A stretch of 64,000 bases of DNA from Opacimonas immobilis (GTDB taxonomy: Bacteria > Pseudomonadota > Gammaproteobacteria > Enterobacterales > Alteromonadaceae): assembly GCF_048282545.1 (NCBI RefSeq), contig NZ_CP182485.1:1612001-1676000 (forward strand), given 5' to 3'. Made by a program: the position numbers and the translations under genes. This document shows, piece by piece, positions 42,796-52,834 of this stretch. The notes beneath the pieces are model-generated. The model searched no databases, was not told the origin of the DNA, and was given only the letters and a program-made list of their open reading frames with translations. Position 1 is the first letter of the stretch. Each line of letters opens with the position of its first letter.

Positions 42796-43867
42796 ATTTA
42801 GTAGAAGTTTTAATATCGGTCAGCATTTAATTGAACGAGAAGGTGAGCCTTATTTTATTGCTGATATTGGTGCAAATCATAATGGTTCCTTGGAGAAAGC
42901 TAAAGAATTAATCTATATGGCTGCAGAAGCTGGTGCTCATGCGGCAAAATTTCAGCATTTCAAAGCCGAAACAATTGTGAGTCGTGAGGGGTTTGAGCAA
43001 TTAGGCACAAGGCAAGGTCATCAGTCTGGTTGGAAAAAATCCGTATTTGAAGTTTATAAAAGTGCATCTATTAATCTAGATTGGACTGAAGCATTAGTAA
43101 GTACATGTAAAGATGCCGGCGTTGAATTTTTCACCAGTCCTTATTCTTTAGACCTTGTTGACTTTGTTGACCCTTATGTACCGGCATATAAAATAGGCTC
43201 TGGAGACATTACTTGGCCGCAAATAATCGAAAAGATGGGCTCTAAAAACAAACCACTTTTATTAGCTTGTGGCGCATCGACAATGGATGAAGTTGATGCT
43301 GCGGTTAATAAAGCCTTGAATCTTACAAGCGATATAGTTTTGATGCAGTGTAATACAAACTATACTGCATCTTTAGAAAATTTTAAATACATCAATTTAA
43401 ACGTTATTAAAACGTTACGTACTATGTATCCTGATGTTGTATTGGGCTTAAGTGATCATACACCAGGTCACTCAACAGTACTTGGCGCAATCACGTTAGG
43501 TGCAAATGTTATTGAAAAACACTTCACCGATAATAATTCTAATGAAGGTCCTGATCATAAGTTTGCGATGAACCCTACATCATGGAGAGAAATGGTTGAG
43601 CGCTCTCAGGAATTAAAGTTTGCCTTAGGTGATGGGGTTAAGAAGGTTGAACATAACGAAGAAGAAACTGTTGTTGTTCAGAGAAGAAGTGTTAGGGTTA
43701 AAGAAAGCTTACCAATAGGTCACACAATTTTAGAAAGTGATTTAGAGTGTTTAAGGCCGTGTCCGAAGGATGGGATTGAACCATATAATTTGCAAAAAGT
43801 TATAGGAAAACAATTAACTTCCTCCATAGATAAAGGCGGATATTTGAAGTGGAATCAACTCAAGTAG
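42767..43867 (+). CDS. NeuB-family nonulosonic acid synthase
   Basis: A 366-residue synthase with a TIM barrel (ADIGANHNGSLE, AAKFQHFKAETIVS, KIGSGDITWPQI, GLSDHTPGHST) and a C-terminal SAF/antifreeze-like domain (RRSVRVKESLPIGHTILESD). It condenses a six-carbon sugar with phosphoenolpyruvate. The sequence differs from the two decayed PseI-type genes downstream, so it probably uses a different sugar. An internal start at 42785 (GTG) is possible. Confidence 0.86.
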   Translation: MLQENIVKNKFSRSFNIGQHLIEREGEPYFIADIGANHNGSLEKAKELIYMAAEAGAHAAKFQHFKAETIVSREGFEQLGTRQGHQSGWKKSVFEVYKSASINLDWTEALVSTCKDAGVEFFTSPYSLDLVDFVDPYVPAYKIGSGDITWPQIIEKMGSKNKPLLLACGASTMDEVDAAVNKALNLTSDIVLMQCNTNYTASLENFKYINLNVIKTLRTMYPDVVLGLSDHTPGHSTVLGAITLGANVIEKHFTDNNSNEGPDHKFAMNPTSWREMVERSQELKFALGDGVKKVEHNEEETVVVQRRSVRVKESLPIGHTILESDLECLRPCPKDGIEPYNLQKVIGKQLTSSIDKGGYLKWNQLK

Positions 43868-44550
43868 CTATTGTAATCCCGGCATATAATGAATCGCAAA
43901 CAATCAAATGCGTAATTGATGAGCTTAAAGAAGAGCTCATCGGCCATAATTTTGAAGTGATTGTAGTAAACGATTGTTCAACAGACGATACAAGTGATAT
44001 CGCAACTGCAACAGGGGCAAAAGTTATAAATTTAACCCGTAATTATGGTTACTCTGGAGCGATTGAGCAAGGATTCAATTATGTAACCACTAGAGATTTT
44101 GACTATGTACTTACAATGGATGCTGATGGGCAACACCATCCGTCTTCTGTAAAAAAAATTATAGAATGTTTAGAGCAGCAGAAGCCGAAAATGGTTATTG
44201 GTGATAGAGGTGAATACGCTCGTTTAGGTGAATGGCTATATGGTAAGGTTTTTGAACGTTTATTAGGTATAAAAGACCCTTTGTGTGGTTTGAAAGCATA
44301 CGCCGTAGATGCATACAGAGAAATTGGTTTTTTTGAATCCTTTGACTCCATCGGTTCAGAATTATCAGTAAGAATGCTAAATAAAGAAGCCCACTATTGC
44401 TGTTCACCTGTGATTATAAGAAACCGTAAAGGTGAGGCAAGATTTGGTAATGGCTTGAAAGTTGAGCTTAGATTAATCAAAAGTTTGTATAAATCTATCA
44501 GTTTCATAACAAAAAATTTTAAAAAGACAGAGCGACAGAATTCGATTTAA
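43849..44550 (+). CDS. Family 2 glycosyltransferase, DPM1-like
   Basis: A 233-residue GT2: VAIVIPAYNESQTIKCVIDEL, VVNDCSTDD, and the catalytic DADGQHHP. It lacks membrane segments, like polyprenyl-phosphate sugar transferases. It starts with GTG (AAAGGCGGA upstream) inside the synthase gene. It probably transfers a sugar to a lipid carrier; the sugar is unknown. It is the last intact gene before the decayed block. Confidence 0.82.
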   Translation: MESTQVAIVIPAYNESQTIKCVIDELKEELIGHNFEVIVVNDCSTDDTSDIATATGAKVINLTRNYGYSGAIEQGFNYVTTRDFDYVLTMDADGQHHPSSVKKIIECLEQQKPKMVIGDRGEYARLGEWLYGKVFERLLGIKDPLCGLKAYAVDAYREIGFFESFDSIGSELSVRMLNKEAHYCCSPVIIRNRKGEARFGNGLKVELRLIKSLYKSISFITKNFKKTERQNSI

Positions 44551-44899
44551 AATGATAAAAAGTCAATTTCTGAATGTCGCCGCAATTAGGTATTGAATTT
44601 ATCACCATTAAAGTTAATTTTCTATTCTGCATTAGTAGACTATTTACTTAGAGAGATGAAAGAAAGGATTATCTTTGAAGAAAAACAGGCTTGTAATAAA
44701 TATTTATTACAAGCCTGAACAATATGGAAAAGAGCAAGACTTTTTAGCTTTGTCATTGTTTGATGTTATTCATTTTTGTAGTGTTATTCATGCGACTGTG
44801 ATAGTAAGCTATGTCGCGTCATGAAAGTCCTTTGAAAAGTTTAGCCTCAAAAGAGTTTCTAAAACTGAATTCATTAGAACTCCAATAAAATAAAAGACC
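44551..44899 (+). other. Gene-free stretch with perfect palindrome
   Basis: About 350 AT-rich bases without a recognisable gene. The only clear structure is a perfect palindrome of 16-bp arms with no loop at 44686-44717, starting CAGGCTTGTAATAAAT. On the minus strand it is followed by TTTTTC. Confidence 0.6.
44686..44717. repeat. 32-bp perfect palindrome
   Basis: Left arm CAGGCTTGTAATAAAT and its exact reverse complement directly abut. It may act as a terminator in the minus direction (T5 follows) or be a relic of a mobile element. Confidence 0.7.
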
Positions 44900-45949
44900 A
44901 TGAAAAAGTGTATAGAAATAGACGAAAGAAAAATTGGTCCCAATTATTCTTCATATATTATCGAAGAGTTATCAGCCGATCATAATGGGGATATCGAGCG
45001 AGATTTAAAAATTATGGAAGAAGCAAAGCTCGCTGGAGCAGATGCTATAAAATTGCAAACGTACACTCATGATACTATTACCATTGATTGCGATAGCGAA
45101 GATTTTCAAAGCAAAGGTGGATTATAGGATGGGCAGAAATTTTATGAGTTATACAATGGAGCTCATCTGCCATGGGAATGGCATAAGACATTGTTTGATG
45201 AGGCCGAAAAGCTTGGATTTACCATCTTTAGTACTCCATATGACCATACAGCTGTCGATTTCCTAGAAACTTTGAATGCACCTGCATATGAGATCGCGTC
45301 GTTTGAGTTGATCGACTTACCATTGATTCGAAAGGTAGCGGAAACAGGTAAGCCGATGATCATGTCAACGGGTAATGCGAATTTAGCCGAAATTGAAGAA
45401 GCGATAGCAGCAGCTAAAGCAGCAGGAGCTAAAGATATCGTGCTTCTTCATTGGACTAGTGGTTACCCAACACCTGCATCGCAGGCAAACATCTCAACTA
45501 TGGCTGTAATGCGAGATGCATATGGTGTTGAAGTAGATCTTTCAGATCATACTATGGACATTGGTGTATCGGTAGCAGCAGTAGCACTAGGCGCATGTGT
45601 CATTGAAAAACACTTTACATTAGCACGTGCTGATGGTGGTCCAGTTTCGGATTTTTCACTAGAAAGAGAGGAATTAAAGTCACTAGTCACTAACTGTAAT
45701 ATGGCTTTTGAGTCTATAGGTAATCCAAATTTTAACAGTACAGAAGTGGAATTACAGACGAAAATACACAGACTATCACTATACATTGCCAAGGATATTA
45801 AGCAAGGTCAAATATTTACACCAGAAAATGTTCGTTCAATAAGACCAAGTAAAGGGATATTATCAAAGTATATTAATGATGTAATTGGGAAAAAAGCAAA
45901 AAATGACCTTAATTATGGAACACCATTAAAAATCAGTCATTTTGAGTAA
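44900..45949 (+). pseudogene. pseI-like pseudaminic acid synthase with in-frame amber codon
   Basis: A complete PseI/NeuB-family gene (349 residues) interrupted by one TAG at 45125-45127. Reading through restores the family sequence KGGL-x-DGQKFYELY, where relatives have Trp (TGG) at x. Barrel and SAF-domain motifs remain (KLQTYTHDT, GLSD-type SDHT, IEKHFTLARADGGP, NVRSIRPSKG). Other positions have drifted: ELSADHNG for ELSANHNG, MSTGNA for MSTGMA, HWTSGYP for HCTSGYP. It is most likely dead. Read-through, or initiation on the downstream part at 45191, is possible but unlikely to give a working enzyme. Confidence 0.88.
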
Positions 45950-46090
45950 AAAAGTATTGATTATATGTTTAGTTGTAAACTTACCTTAAAAAACAAAAGT
46001 AATAATTAGAGGTTTCTGCAACATTATAAATATTAGAGGAACGTATCAAGAAGACAAAATTAACCGAACAATAGCTGTTCATTCAACTTT

Positions 46091-46430
46091 ATGAAAGATG
46101 CCCTGTATTCAGAGACTTGTGATTTCAAAATCAATATTGTTATAGATGTGTCATTGTCAGCAAGTTGTGTTGTAAGGATATTCGAGAATCTTGAATGCGA
46201 ACTAGGGCTCCAAAATGATTCTCATGTATAATGTCTCGGAAATGACCTTTCAGCTATTCATAGATTTGTTTAAATCAAATGATGTTGAATCCGTAGACAT
46301 AAGCTGGGTAAACCGAATCAAAATACGTTCATTGAGAGGTTTAATCGGTTCTATAGAACCGAAGTACTGGACCAACATTTTTTCTCAACTCTCGAGTAAA
46401 TTAATGAACTGAGTAGTAGACTTGAGGTTA
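46091..46430 (+). mobile_element. IS3-family transposase (OrfB) remnant
   Basis: Three-frame reading reveals a decayed rve integrase domain: MKDALYSET..., SLSASCVVRIFENLE, then (V)SEMTFQLFIDLFKSNDVE, and after a frame change KLGKPNQNTFIERFNRFYRTEVLDQ. GKP-x-Q-N-x-F-I-E-R-F-N is the hallmark of IS3-family OrfB, closest in style to the IS407 group. Frameshifts and stops are scattered through it, and no OrfA or terminal inverted repeats are recognisable. Confidence 0.7.
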
Positions 46431-46509
46431 TGTTTACGCTCTGACAACTTTAATTACCAGTTTTTAAAACACACTTGTAATCAATTACTTAGATTTTTAG
46501 GTGGTTAAA

Positions 46510-46944
46510 AATCTAAATCTCACTCCTAAAGAAGCTTGAATTATTCTTACGGCAAGAAAAGTGAATGATGCTAAACCTGATTGGGTTATCAACAAAGTTA
46601 AAATTGCAATTAGCGACTTATTTCAAGATAACCCAGATAAAACATCAAAAGAAGTGGTGGTAGCTTGCTATCGTCTAGCATTTGAACCTGACATTGATGA
46701 TCTAAGGGAAAGTTCAGCAATAGTAATCACTCAAAAGATTGTAGAAATGTATAGCGGTTGTGTTTAGGCAGTAGAACCAAATATAGAAAATCTTCCTGAA
46801 AAATTGAAACATATTGAACTTGTAGAATTTAATATCGCAGCAAAGGTAGCTGATGTACAAGTTTTGTTGGTTGAACATCAAGAGCTTACAAAGTTTAAAG
46901 TTCCCCAATATTTAATTATAGTCACCAAGGGCGTTTGGAAATAA
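46510..46944 (+). pseudogene. wecC C-terminal remnant (UDP-ManNAc dehydrogenase)
   Basis: The last third of a UDP-N-acetyl-mannosamine dehydrogenase. LTARKVNDAKPDWVINKV, RLAFEPDIDDLRESSA and, after an in-frame TAG at 46765, AVEPNIENLPEKLKH and a TKGVWK end. A second stop (TGA) lies at 46537. The catalytic N-terminal two thirds are absent, so this is a relic of an older polysaccharide gene set. Confidence 0.75.
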
Positions 46945-47820
46945 AAGGTTACAAACCTATACTCATGAAACTATAACTATGGTTTGTTACTCTGAAGTGT
47001 TTCAAATTCGTGGCGTTATGTGGGATAGGAAGCCCTTCTATCAGTTATATAAAGATGCTCAAATTCCATGGGAATGGAATAAACCTTTATTTCAAAAGCT
47101 CAAGAATTAGGTATTACTATCTTTAGTTCTCTTTTGATTTTACTGCGGTAGAACTTTTAGGAAAACTCGATGCTCCGGCTTAAAAGATTGCTTCCTTTAA
47201 AATGATTGACTTACCTCTTATTAAACGTGTAACTCAAACAGGTAATCCAATGATTATTTCAACGGGAATGGCGAATCAAGAAGAGATTAGTGAAGCTATT
47301 AAAACAGTAAAAAGATAATGATTGCCAGGAACTAATCGCGCTTCATTGCTTCAGTGATGATCCAGTACCTGCAGACAATTACAATCCTAGAACGATTCCA
47401 GATATTGCAAAGCGTTTTGAAGTCATTACAGGTTTATCAGACCACACCATTGATAACTCGACAGCTCTGTCATCTGTTGCTCTTGCTTCTTGTTTAATTG
47501 ATAAGCATGTAACAATGTGTAGTAATGGTGGTGGTGCTGATGAAAGATTTTCGCTTGAACCTTTAGAATTAAAAGAGTTATGCAAGGATGCAAATATTGC
47601 TTAGAAATCACTTTTTAATGTAAATTTTAAAAACAACAGAAGAAGAAAAAGATAGTTCAAAATTAAAAAGATCACTATATGATGTTAAAGAAATAAAAAT
47701 AGTGAGTTATTCAATTCAAAAAATTTAAAAAGTATTAGCCCTTGCTTTAGTATGAAACCAAAATCCTTTGAAAAACTTATTCGTAAAAAGCGGTAGAAGA
47801 TATAAAAAATAGATTAATGT
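46945..47820 (+). pseudogene. Second pseI-like pseudogene, multiply disrupted
   Basis: Homology begins at LQTYTHETITM, without the N-terminal part, and runs through FYQLYKDAQIPWEWNK, IASFKMIDLPLIKRV, MIISTGMANQEE, VPADNYNPRTIPDIAKRFEV, TGLSDHTIDNS and GGGADERFSLEP. It then continues as a worn SAF domain (SISPCFSMKPKSFEKLIRKK). At least four stops or frameshifts break it. It belongs to a different PseI/NeuB branch than the gene at 44900. Confidence 0.82.
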
Positions 47821-47984
47821 GATACTGAAAAATACTCCATAAAATATAAATCGAAAAAATCAATTATATTTTAATAATAAAATAAAATTCTATAAAGTGT
47901 TTATCCAATTCGTAATTAATATTTAAACATATGTAATGTTAAATTTTAGTGATTTAAAAAAATTTCCTATAATGGTATTGTTAA

Positions 47985-49268
47985 ATGAATAAAATAAAAG
48001 ATTATAAGCATTTGTATAAAGCTACAGAACATTCAGCGCATCCAAATCTTTTAAATAAAACTGTAAAAAATTTAAAAATAAAAAAAATGGAAATCTTGAA
48101 GCTTTTTTGCAAAAGTTTGATTTCGCCTATTCTAGTGATATTTTCGAATAAAATATTAGTTGACAAGAATAATATAATATACATTGGGAATAAAAAAAAA
48201 CTGAGTAATGAGTTCGAAATATTTTGTAACCACTCTTTTTTTAAAGAATATTATATAATTGATGATTCAATGTTTAATATTACTAGATTGTCAGTGAAGA
48301 AAGAATTAATCTATGAATATTTAAGAGATTATACGTTATTAATTTATCTATTAGTTGTAGAGGGATCGTTTGAAAATAAAATAAGGGCGATGTATTCCTT
48401 AATTTTTTTAAAACACTACTATAAGATAAGATCCTTAAATTTAAACAGTGAGTGTAAATTATTGAATTTATTTTCAGGTAGTCAAATTGGACATATTCTT
48501 AATCATCAATTAAAGATATTTGGAGGAAGATCATTTATATATAGCTGGGGAAGTAATGTTGCCTCGGAAGAGCAGAAGATAGTATCCGGTGATGTCGCTT
48601 TATTGAAAAATAAATATGAAAAAGAACTATATTCAATAAGAAAACAATATATAGTTGGAAATATTTCTTACAATCAAGAGCTAAAAAAGAAGTCCATAAA
48701 TAGATTAAAAGAAAATATAAATCTACTTTTTATTGATACTTGTGAAAATAAAAATTTTGATGACATTTCAAAGTTCGAATTTTATAAAAATATATTTATT
48801 ATTTTATTGAAATTTGATTATGTATCAGTCAATATCAGGATGCATCCGGGAAGTGAAATTTCAACCGTTCAAAAATTAATAGAGATATTCGACTCTGAAA
48901 GGATAAATATAACATGTGATAATGTCTCTTTAGAGCAGACATGTACTATGTATGATGCAGTAATTAACGTAAATTCATCTTTATCAGCCTTATACGTTTT
49001 AAATTACATGCCAATAATAAACTTGTTCCCATTATATTTTAATATGTACGAAAATACATGTTCTAAAAACGTATATAAGCAATTTTTTGATTTACCAGGA
49101 AAAAATATATATTTTATAGATGATTTATTTGATTTATTGTGTTCAGTAAAAAAAATTAACAAATTTTTGAATGATTTTACTGGCTATGATAAATATAGAT
49201 GTGAATATATCCCCAAAAGTGGTAAAGACACTGCTGATGAAATTGCTAAAGTGATGTTATCGATATGA
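47985..49268 (+). CDS. Putative sialyltransferase-like glycosyltransferase
   Basis: A 427-residue soluble protein in very AT-rich DNA. I cannot place it in a named family with certainty. The C-terminal half has an HP motif (IRMHPGS, His287-Pro288) and an SS motif (NVNSSLSAL, Ser331-Ser332). This pair and its spacing recall bacterial sialyl/polysialyltransferases and Kdo-transferase-like GT-B enzymes that use CMP-sugars. Given the CMP-sugar synthetase in the same operon, it may transfer the nonulosonic acid. It overlaps the next gene by four bases. Confidence 0.5.
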   Translation: MNKIKDYKHLYKATEHSAHPNLLNKTVKNLKIKKMEILKLFCKSLISPILVIFSNKILVDKNNIIYIGNKKKLSNEFEIFCNHSFFKEYYIIDDSMFNITRLSVKKELIYEYLRDYTLLIYLLVVEGSFENKIRAMYSLIFLKHYYKIRSLNLNSECKLLNLFSGSQIGHILNHQLKIFGGRSFIYSWGSNVASEEQKIVSGDVALLKNKYEKELYSIRKQYIVGNISYNQELKKKSINRLKENINLLFIDTCENKNFDDISKFEFYKNIFIILLKFDYVSVNIRMHPGSEISTVQKLIEIFDSERINITCDNVSLEQTCTMYDAVINVNSSLSALYVLNYMPIINLFPLYFNMYENTCSKNVYKQFFDLPGKNIYFIDDLFDLLCSVKKINKFLNDFTGYDKYRCEYIPKSGKDTADEIAKVMLSI

Positions 49269-50416
49269 AATATTTAAATATTTTATTTATAATAAACTCA
49301 GATTCTGGACCAGAAAACAAAAATGGTATAACGAAAATTTTACACAATATAAAACCACGGAAGTATATCAATGTGGATTTACTTTCACCATATAATTCAA
49401 ACGCACCTAGTTATATAAAAAAAACATACAATTGTAAAATAAACAAATCCAAAAGAAAAAGCTCAAAAATTTCATCACTCCTTAATGGGTGGTGTGCTGA
49501 AGATTATCAGAAAAAAAATATAAATAGTGATATATTTCAATGTTTAAAAAATATTTGGTTCGATTATGATAGGATCTTTTTTATAGGTTCAAGCACCATA
49601 TCTATATATGACGATATCATTAAGTTCGGTTTTTTACCGATTCTAAGTAAATCAATTTTTTTCGCTATTGATAATAAATCAGTATATTTTAAGAGAGCAA
49701 TTAAAAATAACACTTTTCCTAAAAATATTTATTATTGGCTTCAATATAGATTTTTTAAAAAAAGAAGCGAGGTAAAATATAAATTTTTTGACAAAGTTCT
49801 GTTTGTTTCTGATTATGATAGTTTAATATATAAAATTGATAATCCAGTTAGTGAAAAAAAAGTATTTACATGCACAAATGGTGTAATTATTCCAAATGAG
49901 TTTGAAAATTATAAAAAAAATAATGACATATACCTTCATGGAAATTTTTCATATGTTCCAAATATTGAGGCATATAAAAATAATATGTCAATTATTAAAT
50001 TCATAAGAAAGATAGATTGTGATGCAAAATTTATAATATTTGGTATCAATAGCCATTATTTTGAAAAGACAATTGAATTAACTGTGCATGGTGTGGTTGA
50101 AAACATTTACAGTTTCTTACCAAGTTATAATAATTATGTTTGCTACCAGGTAACTGGTGCCGGTGTAAAAAATAAAATATTAGAAGCCTTTTCGAAAAAA
50201 ATGCTTGTATTCGCAAATAAAGAAGTAGTTAATGGTTTAAATGTAGAGCCAGGTTTTCATTATGTTGATATAAGTAATTTAATGTTTTCTGATATAGCCA
50301 ATAGAATATTATCTATTACTTCTGAAGAAAGAATTTTTATATCAAATAATGCATATGAACTTGTTAAACATCAGTATTCTTGGGATTCTTTTTCAAAAAA
50401 GCTATTTGAATTGTAG
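49265..50416 (+). CDS. GT4-like glycosyltransferase
   Basis: A 383-residue GT-B-fold protein. The C-terminal region GAGVKNKILEAFSKKMLVFANKEVVNGL is the donor-binding motif of family 4 relatives, and LHGNFSYVPN begins the second Rossmann domain. The N-terminal acceptor domain is divergent. It would add one sugar of the repeat unit at the cytoplasmic membrane face. Donor and linkage are unknown. Confidence 0.7.
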   Translation: MKYLNILFIINSDSGPENKNGITKILHNIKPRKYINVDLLSPYNSNAPSYIKKTYNCKINKSKRKSSKISSLLNGWCAEDYQKKNINSDIFQCLKNIWFDYDRIFFIGSSTISIYDDIIKFGFLPILSKSIFFAIDNKSVYFKRAIKNNTFPKNIYYWLQYRFFKKRSEVKYKFFDKVLFVSDYDSLIYKIDNPVSEKKVFTCTNGVIIPNEFENYKKNNDIYLHGNFSYVPNIEAYKNNMSIIKFIRKIDCDAKFIIFGINSHYFEKTIELTVHGVVENIYSFLPSYNNYVCYQVTGAGVKNKILEAFSKKMLVFANKEVVNGLNVEPGFHYVDISNLMFSDIANRILSITSEERIFISNNAYELVKHQYSWDSFSKKLFEL

Positions 50417-50424
50417 TTATAATA

Positions 50425-51642
50425 ATGCATAAATTAAAATATGTTCTAATTATTTTATCACTTTCAATGCTGGTTGTGTTAGAACCTTTTTATCTAGGCC
50501 CTTTTAAGTTTGCAATCTTATGGAAATTAGCATTACTTTATTTAGGTGTGTCTGTACTTTTTTTAAAGAAATCAATAATAATTGATAAAATATCAATTAT
50601 TGCATTTTTACTAACACTTTTTTGTTTTATAGTATATGCAGATAACATTGATTATTTTGAACAAACAAAGAGTGCAGTTTACTTCATTTTTATTCCTTTT
50701 TTAATTGTATTGCTTCAAAATATTAAGTTAAATAGAAATATACAAGATAAAATAATTCTATGTGTTGCAATATCAATTGTAATAGTTTGTATTCCATATT
50801 ATTTCGGGATTTTAGAATCCTATGGTACAAGGTTTGATTTAGAAACCTTTGGACTTAATTCTTACGCTTTTTTGGGGCCATTTCAAACAACACACACAGC
50901 ATCCGTTTTACTAGCTGTATCTTCATCTATTCTTTTATTTTCATTCTTTAATCTGCGAGGGGATTATTTTTATAGGATTTTATTTATTATTCTTTTCTTT
51001 ATTTCTATATTTTTTGTTTATAAAACTTATGTTCGAACTGGTTATTTGGTTTGTGTTCTTTCTAATTTATACATTGTATATAAATTGAAATTTAAGGATT
51101 TTGGATTTAAAAATAAATTATTTACAATAATCATATTTATATTCGTATTTTTTATGTTTGAATATATTAATCAGTCTGATGTTGTTTTTTCAAAGAGAAT
51201 TGCTGATCAATATACTGATAACTCTGAAATCGGTTGGCAAACAATTGGTTCTGGCAGATTGTTATTTGCTTTCGTAAATATTAATCATTGGCTAGAGGTC
51301 TCTCTTTTACAAAAATTATTCGGCATAGGTTATGTTGAATCAGTTAACTACATGTATAATGAGATTGGTCAAAGAATAATTAGTCATAATTTATTTTTAG
51401 ATCTTTTAATTCAGCATGGTGTAATTGGCTTGCTTTTATATTTGATTGTTGTTTTTTTAATTTTCAAATCTATTCGTAATTCTATGAATTTTGGATGTCC
51501 TCCATTATATTTTTCTATTTATCTATCATATATAACATATCAATTTGTTCAAGGTTCTAATATATTTCTTTTTGATGTTTTATTAGTTTTATCGTACTTG
51601 TCTTCTAAAGAATTTTTAAATAAGAATGTTACAATTAAATAG
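50425..51642 (+). CDS. wzy: O-antigen/capsule polymerase Wzy
   Basis: A 405-residue protein with about eleven hydrophobic segments and a large periplasmic loop near residues 265-300 (SGRLLFAFVNINHWLE), the usual topology of Wzy polymerases (Wzy_C-like). The residues RIISHNLFLDLLIQHGVIGLL match the short conserved H-N-x-x-L motif. It would join lipid-linked repeat units in the periplasm. Low similarity between Wzy proteins is normal, so the call rests on topology, motif and context. Confidence 0.78.
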   Translation: MHKLKYVLIILSLSMLVVLEPFYLGPFKFAILWKLALLYLGVSVLFLKKSIIIDKISIIAFLLTLFCFIVYADNIDYFEQTKSAVYFIFIPFLIVLLQNIKLNRNIQDKIILCVAISIVIVCIPYYFGILESYGTRFDLETFGLNSYAFLGPFQTTHTASVLLAVSSSILLFSFFNLRGDYFYRILFIILFFISIFFVYKTYVRTGYLVCVLSNLYIVYKLKFKDFGFKNKLFTIIIFIFVFFMFEYINQSDVVFSKRIADQYTDNSEIGWQTIGSGRLLFAFVNINHWLEVSLLQKLFGIGYVESVNYMYNEIGQRIISHNLFLDLLIQHGVIGLLLYLIVVFLIFKSIRNSMNFGCPPLYFSIYLSYITYQFVQGSNIFLFDVLLVLSYLSSKEFLNKNVTIK

Positions 51643-52834
51643 TTTAGCTTTGGCACTTGCTCTTACTAGAGCTGGGATAATAATTTCAAGGTTTTTTTTA
51701 TTTTTTTACATAGCTAAAAGACTGAGTGTTGAGGAATTTGGTCAATATAACTTATATATTGTGTTTCTCTCAATTGGTGTTTTTGTAATTGGTTTTGATG
51801 TATATAATTTTTTTAATAAAGAAGTTGCTAGAGTTTTTGCTTCTGGGATTGAAAAAGTAAAATATTTATTACGTACTCAATTTTCACTTTATTATTTCGT
51901 TTATATAATTTTATTGATAATTACTTTTTATTATATTGGTACTTTAGAATTTTTTATTATTTTTATACTTATCTCTGAACATTTTGTACAGGAAGTATCA
52001 AGGGTACTTAATTTTGTTGATGAGCAATTGATGTCCGCACTATTGATTTTTGCTCGTTCTGTTTTTTATCCCCTCTTATTATTGATTTTTAGTTTTTATA
52101 GTGGTGATGTATCTTTATCACTGTTAATATATTTGTGGACGGCAAGTAATGGATTGGTTTTATTATTTTCCATTGTTTTTTTTGTTAAAAAGTTTGGTAT
52201 CACAATATTAATACCAAGGATTCGTGGAATTAATAGGTATAAAAAAAATATTTTTTATGGTTGTCTTGTTTTCTTTCCAGGCTCAATAGGTTTTAAGGTT
52301 GTAGAGTTTCAAGATAGAATCTTAGCATCTAATTTTTTAAGTGATTTTGATTTAGGTATTATTTCATTTTTTAGCTCTTTAGCAAGCATAATTCCTACTT
52401 TGTATCTAACTATATTCATTCCATTGCGTTTGCCTAATCTTATAAATAATAAATTAAACTTTCATTCTTTTTTAAAGGAGTCATTGTTTTTTTTAGTGAT
52501 TTTTTTTGTACTGATATTAGTGCTAGTTAATTTTTTGGTAATTTATCTCTACACTGATTATGAACATTTTTTAATTTTGGGATTTTGTTTGATTGCTACT
52601 CAGTTTATAATTAGCCTATCTCTTGTGTTTCATTACATCATTTATGCGTTGAGTGATTGTCGATATATTTCTTTACCGCCTTTTTTAGTGCTGCTGTTTA
52701 CATTTGTAATGTCCTTTTATATGGAATCCGGTGCTGATATTTTTGAAATTGTAGTTGTTTTCACTTCTTCTTCTTTCTTGCTTCTTGCTTCTAGGTTCTT
52801 TATATTTAAATATTGTGTTTCAAAGGATTGCTAA
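51626..52834 (+). CDS. wzx: Oligosaccharide flippase Wzx
   Basis: A 402-residue protein with about twelve TM helices of the MATE/MVF polysaccharide-flippase type. The N terminus (ALTRAGIIISRFFLFFYIAKRLSVEEFGQYNLY) is typical of Wzx. It moves the undecaprenyl-linked repeat unit across the inner membrane. It begins 17 bases inside wzy and its stop overlaps the next start. Confidence 0.85.
   Translation: MLQLNSLALALALTRAGIIISRFFLFFYIAKRLSVEEFGQYNLYIVFLSIGVFVIGFDVYNFFNKEVARVFASGIEKVKYLLRTQFSLYYFVYIILLIITFYYIGTLEFFIIFILISEHFVQEVSRVLNFVDEQLMSALLIFARSVFYPLLLLIFSFYSGDVSLSLLIYLWTASNGLVLLFSIVFFVKKFGITILIPRIRGINRYKKNIFYGCLVFFPGSIGFKVVEFQDRILASNFLSDFDLGIISFFSSLASIIPTLYLTIFIPLRLPNLINNKLNFHSFLKESLFFLVIFFVLILVLVNFLVIYLYTDYEHFLILGFCLIATQFIISLSLVFHYIIYALSDCRYISLPPFLVLLFTFVMSFYMESGADIFEIVVVFTSSSFLLLASRFFIFKYCVSKDC

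Noticed and set aside
46215..46412. Small 65-residue protein
   Set aside because: Its sequence is part of the frameshifted IS3 transposase remnant rather than a separate gene.
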